A DNA stretch of 64,000 nucleotides from Cristatella mucedo (lineage: Eukaryota > Bryozoa > Phylactolaemata > Cristatellidae): positions 186,001 through 250,000 of the forward strand of contig WPIO01000209.1 in assembly GCA_009760855.2 (NCBI GenBank), given 5' to 3'. This document shows positions 35,262 to 46,389 of the stretch, piece after piece (the stretch's first letter is position 1; each line of letters opens with the position of its first letter). Below the pieces are notes generated by a model. It saw only the letters and a list, made by a program, of their open reading frames with translations, did no database searches and was not told the DNA's origin. Both the position numbers and the translations under genes were made by a program.

Positions 35262-35459
35262 GTGCATACCAGTGGTTAGATGGTACTCGAGTCGATTACA
35301 CAAAGTGGTCATCAGATGAGCATAACAAACTGTTTGGCGAGATGTGTGTCGAAATGTTTGCTGAAGGTAGTCGGAATGATAATCAATGCAATAAGGAATT
35401 CAGCTACATCTGCAGAGCTGCTGTCAATAAAAATATATATACTGAAAATAATACCTTTG
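35262..35459 (+). pseudogene. Copy 2 exon 3, intact CTLD second half
   Basis: The acceptor TTTTTTTCAG and donor GTATGT flank 198 nt, exactly the length of copy 1 exon 3, with phase 1 at both ends. It encodes YQWLDGTRVDYTKW, FGEMCVEMF, RNDNQC and FSYICR, so cysteines 4 to 6 are kept. It has no stop in frame. It lies in a gene with a broken exon 2, but the exon alone could still be spliced. Confidence 0.8.
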
Positions 35460-36190
35460 GTATGTATACATGCATGATTTCAGTAGTAAATTAAGTATAT
35501 TGAACTTATAATGCTAAAAAATGACAAATTTGCGAAGCACCCACAGTGAACCTAATATTTTCTTAGCCACTTTAGGTTTGGCTTTTGGGATGCTTGGAAG
35601 GGCTAGTCGTACCTTGCAGTCTCAAAATTTAGACTATTTTGAAGATAAGATGCGCACCGTTATTATATTCAAAAACCAACAGGGTAAATCAGCGGAAACA
35701 ACAAATTTCAAGAGAAGCAAATGGTTTTTATCCTATTTTAAATGTAGTCAAATTAGGAGTTTTCTTACAACCGGCGGCAGTCAGCCCCAATCTTTGGTGG
35801 CTTGAAAGGGAAAGCTACCTTCAATGGATATCAGGTTATTTCGAGAAATTTATTAAGTAATAGATTCCAAAAAGCCGATTAATAACCTGATCTTGGATTA
35901 GCTCTGACTGGCCCGATCAAAACAACTCGTTGGACTAAAATGGCTAGAGAGATCTTTCACAGCGATAAGCTGCTTCTTATATGCCAGTGTGATTAGTCAA
36001 GAAACGGAAGAGAGCTGCGACAGGTACACTTATCAGAGACCAGCTGAACCCGGCTGAGCTGTTGTGTGTTGCCTCAACTGACAGCTCAGATCCCACAAAT
36101 CGCAGACCAACATGAATGATATGCCGAATTCAAGAACGGATATAAGAAATGCATTAACAATTAATGGCAGTATTATCAGGTTTATTATAA
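35460..36190. other. Downstream of copy 2 exon 3, no exon 4 seen
   Basis: An open frame at 35521-35805 shows no family motif. Weak similarity to the - strand LINE B C-terminal region at about 35735-35880 is possible. The membrane exon of copy 1 has no visible counterpart here. Confidence 0.4.
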
Positions 36191-36960
36191 CATCTAACCT
36201 ATGTTAAAAATTTAATCTGGTTTTAAATCTAATAACTTCCTGAGTTTGCATTGCTTTTTGGTGTGTAAAGACAGTATGAGTAATTCAGACTTTGGTGGGA
36301 ACTCGGCTTTTTATCAATAATTCTGCAGCTTTGATACTATAGATTTCCAAGCCATCGATAGCTTCTCATCTTTTGTGGTCAACACTGGAACATAACTAAA
36401 TTTGTTCATGTCGAAGTTTAGTAGGAGAACTCTGAAAATCTATTTGAATTATGTGAACGGTTAAATTAAAATCAGATTGATCGCTTAGGTATGGTTACCT
36501 TAGTACTCCGTGCTTTGTCTGCATCTTTTGTTTAGTTTATTACCTCCTTCTGATCGATGTGATTGCTCGGCCCAATCCAGGCTTGCACTTCATTGCAGAT
36601 GTCACTTAGTGGTAACTCTGTCTTTGATCCACCCGTCCCTCTAGTTTTTTGAGTTCTCTCAATTCCCTTGCTGCATTGTATAACAACATCCTTACGTGGA
36701 TCAGTGGAAGTTCACCAAAATTAAAAAACGACGATAGGAATAAACTTACTGTTAATGGAAGAACAAATGTTGTTTAGAAACTGAAAAAAATAACTCACTA
36801 TCGTGTCTGCCAGCATAGCTTCTGTTGCATCTGCAGAAAGTCAAAGGTCTTTTTCCAAAATCACGTTTTATTAGACTATACCCGTTCTAAAGTCCATGCA
36901 GCCTAACAAGAGAAAAAACAGGACCCGCTTTGCTCAGCACGTAAAAGATATCCCTTCCAT
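36190..36960 (+). mobile_element. LINE B RT fragment, degraded
   Basis: Out-of-frame pieces match LINE B RT, around FDTID, SRLALHCRCH and SASIASVASAESQRSFSK. The fragment is older than the near-full copies. Confidence 0.5.
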
Positions 36961-37674
36961 CCTATGGTTTTTTGCAGTTTCTTTAAAGAAGTATACCATG
37001 CTGCGTAACTTGATATACCTACTAAGAAGGTGAAATGTAAAATAATGAGTAAGTAATGTAGTGATGTAATAATAATAATAATAATGCACTTGATAGAGCG
37101 CCCTCAGATAACTTAATCAATTTCTAAGCGCTTTACATTTGCTTCAAAGGGAAATGCAATTCAATAGTAAATAAAATCATGCTTGAAAAACAAAGAAAAT
37201 GAATAATAGTGTTAGGGATAACAAGAACAGGGTCAGCATGCAAACGTGGTGAGTGGCAGCATACACATTTTCAGCACACATAAGCACATGAAGCATGAAT
37301 CACGAGAACCCACGAAATGCTGTCCTAAGTTGGCGAGTTTTTAAGTTCCTTTAAAATGTGGTCAGGTCAGGGGATGTTCTGACGCTGGTCGGGATGGAGC
37401 TCCAGGCTTTGGGAGCATACGAACTAAATGCATGGTCTCCAAAGGATTTAAGGTTTGTATGAGGTATTTCTAGACTGCTGGATTCCTAAAAGCGGGTGGT
37501 ACGATGCTAGGCATGATGAGGTAGTATATCTGACAGATAGGCTGGAGCCATAGAATGAAGGGACCGAAATGTGAGCGACAAAACCTAGAAGTCAATCCGT
37601 TGCATGACTGGTCGCCAGTGCAGGTCGGTGAGAAATGGAGTAAATTGGCAATTGCAACGCTCACGACAGACATG

Positions 37675-40600
37675 GTAATGCAATGCTTTTCCGTGAGTAA
37701 CTTCACAGTCGTAAAGACCATGTGGGTGTTACGCAGGAGACTTTTGTATAGCACACTCACAGCCTAAGCGGCTTTCGGTACGCATTCGGTAGCCAATAGA
37801 CTTCTTCTCACACAACAAAGAGAAAGTGGGAAGCATAGCTGAGTCAGTAGAGCAGTTGAGGTAGTGAGTAGAATAGAAGTAGCAGCTCAGGACCCCTGAA
37901 AAGGATGTGCCATAGTCGGCAGGTGGAGAGTAGTTGTCGTTGCGTAAGAATTGTGGAAGCGAGTTTAACAGTCTTGGACCTGCAGAACTAAAGCTTCTGT
38001 CGCGAACTGTTTTTAAGCGGAGGAATGGGACAGCTAATTTATCGTCCACACAGGACCTGAGGGCTAGAACAGGCTAAAACTGATGCAGCAGTTCAGCTAG
38101 GTATGAATGAGCTAAGCCGTGGCGAGCCTTGTGGGTCAGGGTAAGAACTTTGATCTGTATCCTTTGCTCAACCGGCCACCATCCTAGCTCTTTCAGCAGA
38201 TATGACACGTGCTCAAACCGCTGAAACTTGAAGACCAGGCTTTCAGCCATATTCATAATCCGCTGTAGTGGCATAATAGCTTTCTTTGGCAGCCCAGCCA
38301 AAACGGAATTACACTAATCAAGCCGAGAGAGAACTAAAGAGCTAGTTAAATTTTTTACGAGCCACCGTGTGAGACAGCTTCTAATATTGGATAGGGATTG
38401 GATGTGATGGCTAGCTGTAGATGCAGTCTTCTGAATGAAACTTTTGAAATTGAGGCAGCCGTCGAACACGACACCTAGACAACGAGCACGTGGTGAAGGT
38501 CGCACAATAGCATCACCTATTAGAACAGCAAAGCCTTTTAATCCAGCCACACGCTTAGGGCGTGCTATCAGCAGCAGTTCGGTTTTAACGTCATTTAATT
38601 TCAGGAAGTTTTCCAACATCCAGGATCGAATATCGGCAAGGCAAGCATTCAGTTTTTAAGTTGCTGCAGCAGATTCTGACGGTCTAAATGACAAATACAA
38701 CTGAGTATCGTCAGCATAGAAGTGATATCATATTCCATGGGCCTTAATCACTTTTCCCTGAGGTTGTGTATAAATGGAGAACAGCAAGGGACCGAATACA
38801 GACCCTTGAGGGACTCCACAGGTGACCCTTCTCATGTCTGGGACCTGACCCCCACACGACACGGATTAAACACGATCAGACAAGTAGGACTTAAACACGC
38901 CAGTGCTTCATCTGCAAGACCGATCGTTGTTCTCAATCGTTCAAGCAGAACTTCGTGATCAATAGTGCCAAAGCCAGCGGACAGATCTAGCAGAGCTAGG
39001 GCTGTGACATTTCCGTCGTCGTTGCCACGTAGAATGTCATTGTTAACACGGAGGAGAACAGTTTCAGTAGTGCTGCCTCTTGAAACCTGATTAAAATGTT
39101 TCTGACATTCCATTATTTTTAATATGTTCAACTAGCTGCTTAGCAACAATTTTTTCAAGAATCTTTGATAGGAACGGAAGAAGGGAAACTGGACGATAGT
39201 TTGCCAGGACCTCTGTGTCTAATCCAGGTTTTTTAAGAATAGGTCTAACGATTGCCGATTTGAAGGACATGGGGACGACCACTTTTCCCAAAGAAGCATT
39301 AAAAATCTTGGTTTTGGCAGGGCTAATTCGGTCTGCGTGTGAAGACCACAGAGATGAAGGTTTACGGTTTTCAGGAGACGTGCTCTTTTTGCTAGACCTT
39401 ATTAAGGCAGCAACATCACAGGCAGAATCATCGGAGAACCTTCTAAAAAAGGTCAAAGGTTGAGGAACGGTGATTGCTTTGGTCGGAGGGGGCTTAATGG
39501 AGGCACGAATGTGCACAATTTTTTCAGTAAAGAAGGCTGACAACTTTTTGCTGAGCCGTTACTATCTGGGGAGTCAGACCTCACAGCATTGGCCAGTTAA
39601 TGGTTTACTGTCTTATAAATCTGTTTAGTGTCCGACTGGCAGGAGTTCAGTCTTCTAATGAAAAAAGAAGCCCTGGCTTTTTTAAGCTTTCGGGTGTAAA
39701 CTCGACGGAAGTCTTTAAAATTGACTAGGTCTGCCTCAGACCCTGATTTCTTGAAACATAGTTCCAGCCTGCTCTTAACACGGCGCATCTTAAGGAGTTT
39801 TTGTAAATTGAAAGCAATCTCGACGACTTTGAACACGGATAGAGCGAACGGGAGCATGCTTGTCAAGAGCACTCCTGAGTGTCATGTTCATCGCACCAGT
39901 CAGGGTATCGAGGCTGCCGGTCGAGTCCGAATGCAGATCAAGAAGGCCTGCATCACAACCAGATTTCAAAAACGTGTCCATGCCAATGCTTTGTAAGTTA
40001 CGTCGTTTGGCAAATTCGACATTGCCCTGCACGTACGAGAGAGCAGAAACAGTAAACGAGACCGAACAGTGAACTTAAAGGGTCAGTGGGCACACCACAA
40101 AGTCAGTGGGGAGGACATACTTAGTGATCACGAGATCTAGAAAGAGGCCAACGACGCGGGTGCTATGATTAACGTGTTGGGCCAAACCAAAATTCTCCAG
40201 ACATTCAAGAAATGAGCGGACCTTGCTGTTGCTAGGGTTGTCAACGTGAATATTGAAGTCTCCTACAATCAGTAACGGCCTGTCACATACTAATATTTTA
40301 GCGAGGAACTCTGAAAACTCCTCTATTATCAAGTTTAGACAGCCAGGAGGCCAGTATATTGCAACGGTGAGAGGCATTGTCTTTGATGAAGACCTGATAG
40401 CAACCAATTCAAACCATGACCCATGCGAGAAACTGCACATTTTATAGCCAAACGATTCGCGAACAACAATTGCAACCCTGCCACCAACCTTGTCAGAATG
40501 CATGAACTGATAGAATGAGAACTCGGGTGGGATCGTCTCGGAAATTCAGCTACTGGAGCAAGGCGTCATTCAGGTTTCGGTAAGCAGAAATACATCTAGC

Positions 40601-40868
40601 TTCGCCTGGACCACCTGATCGCGGATAAGTAACCCCTTGGTTTTTAGTGAGCCGACATTTAGTAGGCGGAACTTAAGAGGCTGTCCAACAACTGGGCGAC
40701 GGGGATAAAGTGGCTCGTATTCTCTACCGTTTGTGTCCGGCCCGGCGGAAGCTGGCTCTTCGAATTTAAATTGGACCTTGGTAACGGCCATCGGACGACG
40801 TTTGACAATGTGCTGGGCTACAGCGGTGGGGGGGGGCTACTACTGCAAGTAGTACTATTTACCGCTTT
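37675..40868 (-). mobile_element. LINE A, near-full-length copy
   Basis: A 3.2-kb non-LTR element on -. The ORF segments run in order: an endonuclease start (40570-40791, LLNVGSLKTKGLLIRDQ, LDVFLLTET), endonuclease body (40075-40503, LLIVGDFNIHVD), linker (39790-40032 and 39597-39872), RT start (39091-39543, YRPVSLLPFLSKILEKIVAK), RT core (38832-39131), the GVPQGSVFGPLLF and YADDTQLYLSF motifs at about 38700-38821, RT end (38314-38619) and the C-terminal part (37729-38301). Stops or frameshifts separate them. No ORF1 was seen before the endonuclease. The 3' UTR reaches the TGTGAAGTTACTCA end near 37690. Confidence 0.88.
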
Positions 40869-41095
40869 AAACTTACGAGTAAGCCTAGCTGCAGAGTTTT
40901 GCACCAGCTGCAATCGCCTGATCCCACATGCTGGTAGGCCAGTAAGCAGTGAGTTGCAGAAGTCGAGATGGGATGACTTGAATGCATGGGCCAACTTAGA
41001 CGTGGTATCCTTATCTAATAAAGCCCGAATTTTAGCAATTTTATGAAGCTGAAAATAGGCAGATTTAACTGTGGAGCTGATATGATCCAGTCAAC

Positions 41096-41336
41096 TTTTC
41101 CTTCACCTCAGTAAACTTGCATCGACTAATCCAGCAGCTATTATGCATTCTCTGCTCGGCTCCGGCGATCTATTCAAGAGAAACTGACTCTTGAGCGGTT
41201 CTATGTGCGGAATGAGCCCCTAATACTTAGTGAAAACAGACTCCCCCATCACATGCCTAGATTAATGCTTCTGCTGCTTGTCTGTGGTTTTTTACACAGA
41301 AAGCCATTTTACTAATCTCGGGCTAACTATTGGCAT

Positions 41337-41375
<39 letters not shown>

Positions 41376-41489
41376 TACACACACACACACGCGCCTACGC
41401 ACACAAACACACACTCACACACATGCACAAGCAGATGCACATGCACATGCACAGGCTCAGACACATTCACATATACACATACATGCACC
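41096..41489. repeat. Segment with (CA)n microsatellite inside LINE B
   Basis: LINE B breaks at 41095 and resumes at about 41490. The intervening 394 nt contain a CA repeat at 41337-41420 with ACACGC and ATGCAC variants. The remaining sequence before the repeat is not recognised. Confidence 0.7.
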
Positions 41490-42494
41490 GGTGAAGCTAA
41501 TGTGATCGTCTAATGAAAGGTCACTTTAGAACAGAGCGACTGGATTTTGTGCAGGTTCAACAAGAAATATGCAAACAATGTTGCTTGTACGCCTGAACCA
41601 TTCCAATTTCAGATATTTTACTTTACTTGCCCGTAACCAGTAAGCTGGTATTATCATTCTGCGGCCATCCAAGTGTCAATGTCAACTATAAAGGGTACAC
41701 ACGTTTAGAAAGAATCTAACTTGCTGGAAGGCTGGGAACGATAAAAACTATGAGAGAACTGATTTAAGTACAAGGGTAAATTAGGGCTAGCAATGTAATA
41801 TCTCAGGCTGAAACTCGAAAAAAACATAAGAACTATGTTGCTGTTACGCAGGAAAGTTATGTATAGCTCACTCACAGCCTAAGCGACTTTTGGTGGGCAG
41901 TCGGCAGCCAATAGACTTTATCTCATGCAACAAAGAGATAGTGGAAACCATAGCACAGTCAAGAGAGTATTTGAGGTAGTGAGCAGAGGTAAAGTAGGCA
42001 CTCAGAACCACTGAAAAAGATAAGCAATAGTCAGCAGCAGAAGAATAGTTTTCATTGCCAAAAATTGTCGAACCGAGTTCCACAGTTTAGTACCTGCAGA
42101 GCTAATGCTCCTGTCGTGAACGATCTTTAAGCTGAGGAATGGAACAGCTAATTTATCACCCATGCTGGACCTGAGGGCCTGAAGAGCCTGAACTTTGTGC
42201 AGCAGTTCAGCTAAGTATGGAGGAGGCAAGCCATGGCAGGCCTTGTGGATCAGCAAAAGAAATTTGCACTGTATCCGTTGATCAGATAGAAGCCATAGTT
42301 CATTTAGCAAAGGAGACACGTGTTAAAACTTCCGAGACTTGAAAACTCACCTTGCATATCTATTTTTTGCCGTTTGCAGTGGCCTAGTTGCTTTCTTTGA
42401 TAGCCCTGCCAAATACGAATGCAATAATCAAGCTGAGACCGAACTAAAGTGCAAGTTTAATTTCTTGCAAGCCAGTGTGGAGGCAGCTTTAACC

Positions 42495-42765
42495 TGTAGT
42501 CTGAATTACCATCGCAAACGGCAGGGACCGCTAGCCGACGAGCAACACCACCAGTTTATTACACCTACACACGAAGCAAGGCAAAGCACGAATCCTCTCC
42601 GTCCCTTCTCCCACTCGACTCTCCCCCAGACTCCCTTGTCATACCATTCACTAATAGCATGTCCGGGCTGCTCACCACATCGAGTGTCAAAGCCTACTCG
42701 TATGTGTGATCAGTGACAGTGTCATCAATTAAATAAAACCATAAGCCCGCCTGATCCGGAGATCA
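42495..42765. repeat. Left LTR of the compact element
   Basis: It aligns with 43962-44220 over nearly its full length. The start is aligned exactly (TG, then AATTACC 9 nt later in both). The right boundary is uncertain by about 15 nt. Confidence 0.72.
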
Positions 42766-43337
42766 ATTAATGACGTACCAAGAGCAGCAAGCAGCAGTTC
42801 TTCTCAACTGCTTTGACAACGAGAAGGCTAAACATTAAGCAAACAATCCTCATAGCCCGCCGGCTGTCTCTGGTCACATCTTGGCTGTAGCTGTCCGCCC
42901 CACTCGTCTGCTCTGGCCAAAATACCAGGGCCAGCATCGAAGTGTGCGTCGAGGAGTTCGTTGGTGATCGGTTCTGGTCTGATGTCTGCTAGGTGGCGGA
43001 GGATTCCATCAATTTCAATGCCAACTCCTTCCGCCGGGGCAGTAACTGTCCCCTTAATTATGAGGCTAAGTAACGGCTGCTTGGAGGAAGTGGATGACCG
43101 CACGGCCTGTGTAGAAAAGCCGGCTGCGTTTGCCAGCTGCGTTCATGGTTCGTGGGCCACATATTTCTTCACTGCTTGCGCCTGGTCGGGCTGCACAGCC
43201 TCGAAGTTCAATGGTGCATCCCCCGCCACCACCGCTTTCCATGCCACCACTGCATCTCCGGGCGCCACCACTGCTTCTCCGGGCGCCGCCGCCGCCTCTC
43301 AGGGTGCAGACGCAGAAGCGTTTCCGACCTGCATAGC

Positions 43338-43928
43338 TTATCCGATCTGCGCCTCCTCTCCTACTTGTGCTGCATCGCAGCCCACTTGCGTCGCCAATGA
43401 GCCTCCGACCTGCTCAGCATCTCCGACTTGCTCCAAGTCATAACCAACCAGTTCGTCGCATGACAGCGTCGCCTCCACGGCTTCGGCTACCTCGCAGGCC
43501 GTTGCCTGGTTGCACAGCATCGGCGCCCGACAAACCATCACAGCCTTGATCGCTGTCACTGAGTTCCACTTGGGGGCATCCTGGTAAACCGTTGTCACCC
43601 TGCACACTGGCGGCGATTGCTGATATTGCTTTGGGTCCGTTTTGTCGCCGCCCTCTTTCCGACAAGCATTTGCTAACTCAGCCCTCAGCAGTCGCACTTT
43701 ACCTACAGGGCTAGCCAGCGCTGCTACCAGAGCCTCTCGAAGCAGACGGTAGTCAGCCATGATTGCCTTTGGCATGTAAGAGTACACATAGGAGGCGATT
43801 TCTTCCCGGAAGAGAGGCAGATACTTGTGCCAGATTATCGGATTGACACCTGACAGCTTGGGCCTCCGCTCCGAGTCAAGCAGCCAAGTTGACAAAACAT
43901 CACCGACTTGAAAATGTGCAAGCAACAT
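43338..43928 (-). CDS. Gag-like protein of the compact LTR element (partial or decaying)
   Basis: A 196-residue ORF starting about 30 nt inside the right LTR. Residues around YLPLFREEIASYVYSYMPKA and MADYRLLREALVAALASP have the pattern of Ty3/gypsy Gag capsid regions, where a hydrophobic helix is followed by a D/E-rich LxxAL helix. The C-terminal part has repeated QVG units (EQVGDAEQVG, TQVG, AQVG). A stop at 43336-43338 ends it; the same repeat continues briefly after the stop. No nucleic-acid-binding zinc knuckle is visible. It could instead be a domesticated or unrelated repeat-rich protein; the family assignment is tentative. Confidence 0.45.
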   Translation of the reverse strand: MLLAHFQVGDVLSTWLLDSERRPKLSGVNPIIWHKYLPLFREEIASYVYSYMPKAIMADYRLLREALVAALASPVGKVRLLRAELANACRKEGGDKTDPKQYQQSPPVCRVTTVYQDAPKWNSVTAIKAVMVCRAPMLCNQATACEVAEAVEATLSCDELVGYDLEQVGDAEQVGGSLATQVGCDAAQVGEEAQIG

Positions 43929-43961
43929 TGCTGTAGGTCACGGCTGCTGCCGGAAATAGCT

Positions 43962-44220
43962 TGGCGTCGGAATTACCGTCGCGAACGGCACAGAACGCTA
44001 GCCGACGAGCAACACGACCAGTTTATTCCACCTACACACTGTGTAAGGCTAAGCACGACTCCTCTCAGCGCCTTCTCACACTCAATCCCCAGACTCCCTT
44101 GTCATTTAAATCAGTAATAGCACGTCCGGGCTGCTTACCACATCGAGTGTCACAAGCCCACTCATACAGCGATCAGTGGCAGTGTCATCAATTAAATAAA
44201 ACCACATAATCTTAGAGATC
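43962..44220. repeat. Right LTR of the compact element
   Basis: It is the partner of 42495-42765. The two copies differ by scattered substitutions and a small indel near the end, so the element is not very recent. Confidence 0.72.
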
Positions 44221-44590
44221 TGACGTAATGACTAGCCGTAAAAACAGTCTTCCTAATGAAACTTTTAAAATATAAGCAATCCCATCGGCAAGAGTTAGAG
44301 TGCATACCATGCAAAGAACCAGACCAAGAACTGAGCCCTGGGGTAGACCACACTTCAGAGGTTTCTCGGATTATATGTATTTATTCACATCAATACTCTG
44401 GAGTATATCACTGAGGGAGGACCTGGACCTATGCAGTGCAGTGCCAGTGACGTGCCAAGTGCGATGAGAGGCACTCAAGAAGGCCTTACTGGTTAATAAA
44501 ACCACCGCTGCAGAAAGATTGAGCGGTGGCATCATGCAAAAAGTACTACTTCCCTTCATTTCTAACAAGCGGGATAACTAAGCCATACAT

Positions 44591-46009
44591 TTCTAAACCT
44601 ATCAAATAATAAAGCTGCCAATCATTGGCAGCTGATTTGTAAACTGCTGTAATTGAATTATGTTTGATTTGTAGCTCATTTTTGTCGTTTCTTTAAGCAC
44701 ACTTACCATATAGAACTCAGCAGAATTTATTGCCTACAGTTAATGAAAGACATTCCTCATATTCAGTAGCGATGTGTTTGAAACAAAAATAGCTTATATA
44801 TATATAGTAACCGTCTTAGTGTTTAGGGGCTCACCGAGATCAAGGTTTGGCCGATGTCGAGGGTTATAAATTCTTGATTATAAATTGAGTTCTCTTAGGA
44901 AGCAATGCAAATGAGTTATGTTAAAGTCTGCAATAATCTAAATCTGTATTGATGCAATTTGAGGAGTACTATATATGATACAGCATACTGGCAACTTATA
45001 TAATTTATCGAGCTTATTTCAGCAGCCAGCCAAGTTCCATACATTTTCCGGTAACCAGAGATAACAAAAATGCTGAAAACCACAAAAAAGTGCATACACA
45101 TATTTTCACGCTCTTTCACACATTTTATTCATAACAACTGCAGACTTTTCCCAAAATGTTTATTTGATAAATATTGTACTGCAAAAATTTAACAGGTTAT
45201 TACTATTAAATGTATTCAATCTCCGTTGCAAATTCTGCAGTGTTCTTTCTTGGTTATCAATGAAATAAGAAAATTAATCAAACTATTCTTGCACCAATTT
45301 TAACGTGATTAGTGAAGAATTCATGTTTTCCAAGATATTTTTTCCCCGTAGCACCTGAATAGAACAGAGAATCAGGAACTTTTTTAAAGCAAAAGCAACG
45401 TTTTAGAACAAATTTCAGACAATGTTTCACAAGCATTCATTGGAATTGTGAATTATTCAGACATTATTTACCTAAAATATATATTTACCACATTTCGGAT
45501 GCGGTTTGAGAATTTTGACGAAGCATGCGGTTAAATTTGAGCTTAAAAGCTATCTAACTAGATTAACCTACACCGCAACTAAACAAATTATGTTTAAATG
45601 CCATATTGATCTCGGGAAATGGCACAAGTGACACAATCGTGTACGATAGACTTGCAATTTAAATATTTTAGTAAACTTACCCATTTTCACCATTGCATAG
45701 TGCTCAAAAGGGATCAACTGTAATTTATCAATCTGGGCAACTTTTTTGAAATTATCATGCCTCAATTTGTTTTAGAAAACAGGTAGGTGGATTTTAAGTT
45801 TATCTGGATCTTCTATTTTGACTTGATTCTATGCGGAAATGTAAGTGCTGTGTTGATGCACACTCAAACTATCATGCTTTTAGCAGGTAAAAGTCTATGA
45901 TAAAATGCAGGAAATAGTTGCTAAAATACATTTTTTTAAAGAGAGTTACATTTTAGAGGTAGAATTATTTTTGTGCATGAAAAAGGCTATAAACAACCAT
46001 TTTTTGTTT
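44591..46009. other. No recognised gene; one SINE A relic
   Basis: Mostly AT-rich with stops in all frames. A degraded SINE A is likely at 44810-44915. No lectin exon was found. Confidence 0.5.
44810..44915 (+). mobile_element. SINE A relic
   Basis: GGGGCTCACCGAGATCAAGG and TAAATTGAGTTCTCTTAGGA correspond to the head and the hairpin tail, with many changes. Confidence 0.4.
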
Positions 46010-46100
46010 ATAATAATAATCATAAAATGCACCTGATAAAGCGTTCTTAGATTAATCAATTTATTTCAAGGCATTTAACATTTTTTCAAAATTACTGTAA
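46010..46100 (-). mobile_element. LINE B tail fragment
   Basis: (ATA)n followed by TGCACCTGATAAAGCG and a degraded hairpin on -; only about 90 nt of the 3' end remain. Confidence 0.6.
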
Positions 46101-46389
46101 TAATATAGGCCAGCGATATCTTAGTGAGCTGGATAAACATTGTAATGCTTTTTGCTGCTTATTCAAGTATGAGAAAGTAAAGCTATTAACCGAACTAGCC
46201 CATCATCAATACCACAAACAGACACAAATATTGTACCTCGCGAAAATATAGGTAGCAAGTAGCAAAATAAGATGATTTAAAACTACGTTCCTGTTACGAC
46301 TCCAATCTTTAGCCAAAATAGTCTGCAAAGAACCATTTACAATACATAATGGTTATTCTAATGCTTATAAAGATGGAAGCCCGTAGAAG

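Larger units (their letters stand above)
29209..35459 (+). pseudogene. Second C-type lectin-like receptor copy, probably non-functional
   Basis: Three exons correspond to exons 1 to 3 of the first gene: 29209-29296, 33464-33716 and 35262-35459. Exons 1 and 3 keep open frames and phase-1 splice sites. Exon 2 has TGA at 33500-33502 where copy 1 has a Trp codon, has lost the first CTLD cysteine, and has RIGL in place of WIGL. Its obvious acceptor is out of phase with exon 1, and its donor reads GTCTGC instead of GTAAGT. An in-phase acceptor at 33514-33515 would bypass the TGA but would remove about 17 residues. LINE B copies occupy both introns. No membrane or tail exon was found. It could still be expressed in a shortened form. 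Confidence 0.65.
42495..44220 (-). mobile_element. Compact LTR element of about 1.7 kb with a Gag-like ORF
   Basis: Two direct repeats of about 260-270 nt (42495-42765 and 43962-44220) flank a GC-richer interior. They share GCTAGCCGACGAGCAACAC, TAGCACGTCCGGGCTGCT-like and CAATTAAATAAAACC blocks; both start with TG. The interior ORF on - (43338-43928, 196 aa) looks like Gag; no pol was seen. I infer a non-autonomous LTR retrotransposon. I could not identify a clear primer site, polypurine tract or target duplication, and AATAAA in the LTR reads on +, so orientation is provisional. Confidence 0.62.
41825..44278 (-). mobile_element. LINE A 3' fragment, split by an LTR element
   Basis: On - it runs from the 3' UTR at 41825 through the C-terminal ORFs (42002-42319, 41868-42083) to about 42490. 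After the LTR element it resumes at about 44222-44278 with GACGTAATGACTAGCCG, matching the expected next LINE A sequence near 38400-38430. This places the LTR element inside LINE A. Confidence 0.75.
37065..44590 (-). mobile_element. LINE B host copy, interrupted by nested insertions
   Basis: Segments of one LINE B on - lie in the right order: 3' end and C-terminal coding at 37065-37670, RT-distal part at 40868-41095 and 41490-41815, and RT core at about 44283-44560. The gaps hold a full LINE A, a CA-repeat segment and a second LINE A with an LTR element inside. Each break resumes at about the next LINE B position, so a single original insertion of several kb is inferred. Confidence 0.65.

Noticed and set aside
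42961-43443. 160-aa + strand ORF with PTC repeats
   Set aside because: It overlaps the Gag-like ORF in antisense; its repeats mirror the QVG repeats. It has no signal peptide or family match, so it is more likely a shadow.
36700-46300. Search for the membrane exon of the second lectin copy
   Set aside because: No stretch with a phase-1 acceptor, a hydrophobic helix and similarity to 9629-9784 was seen.
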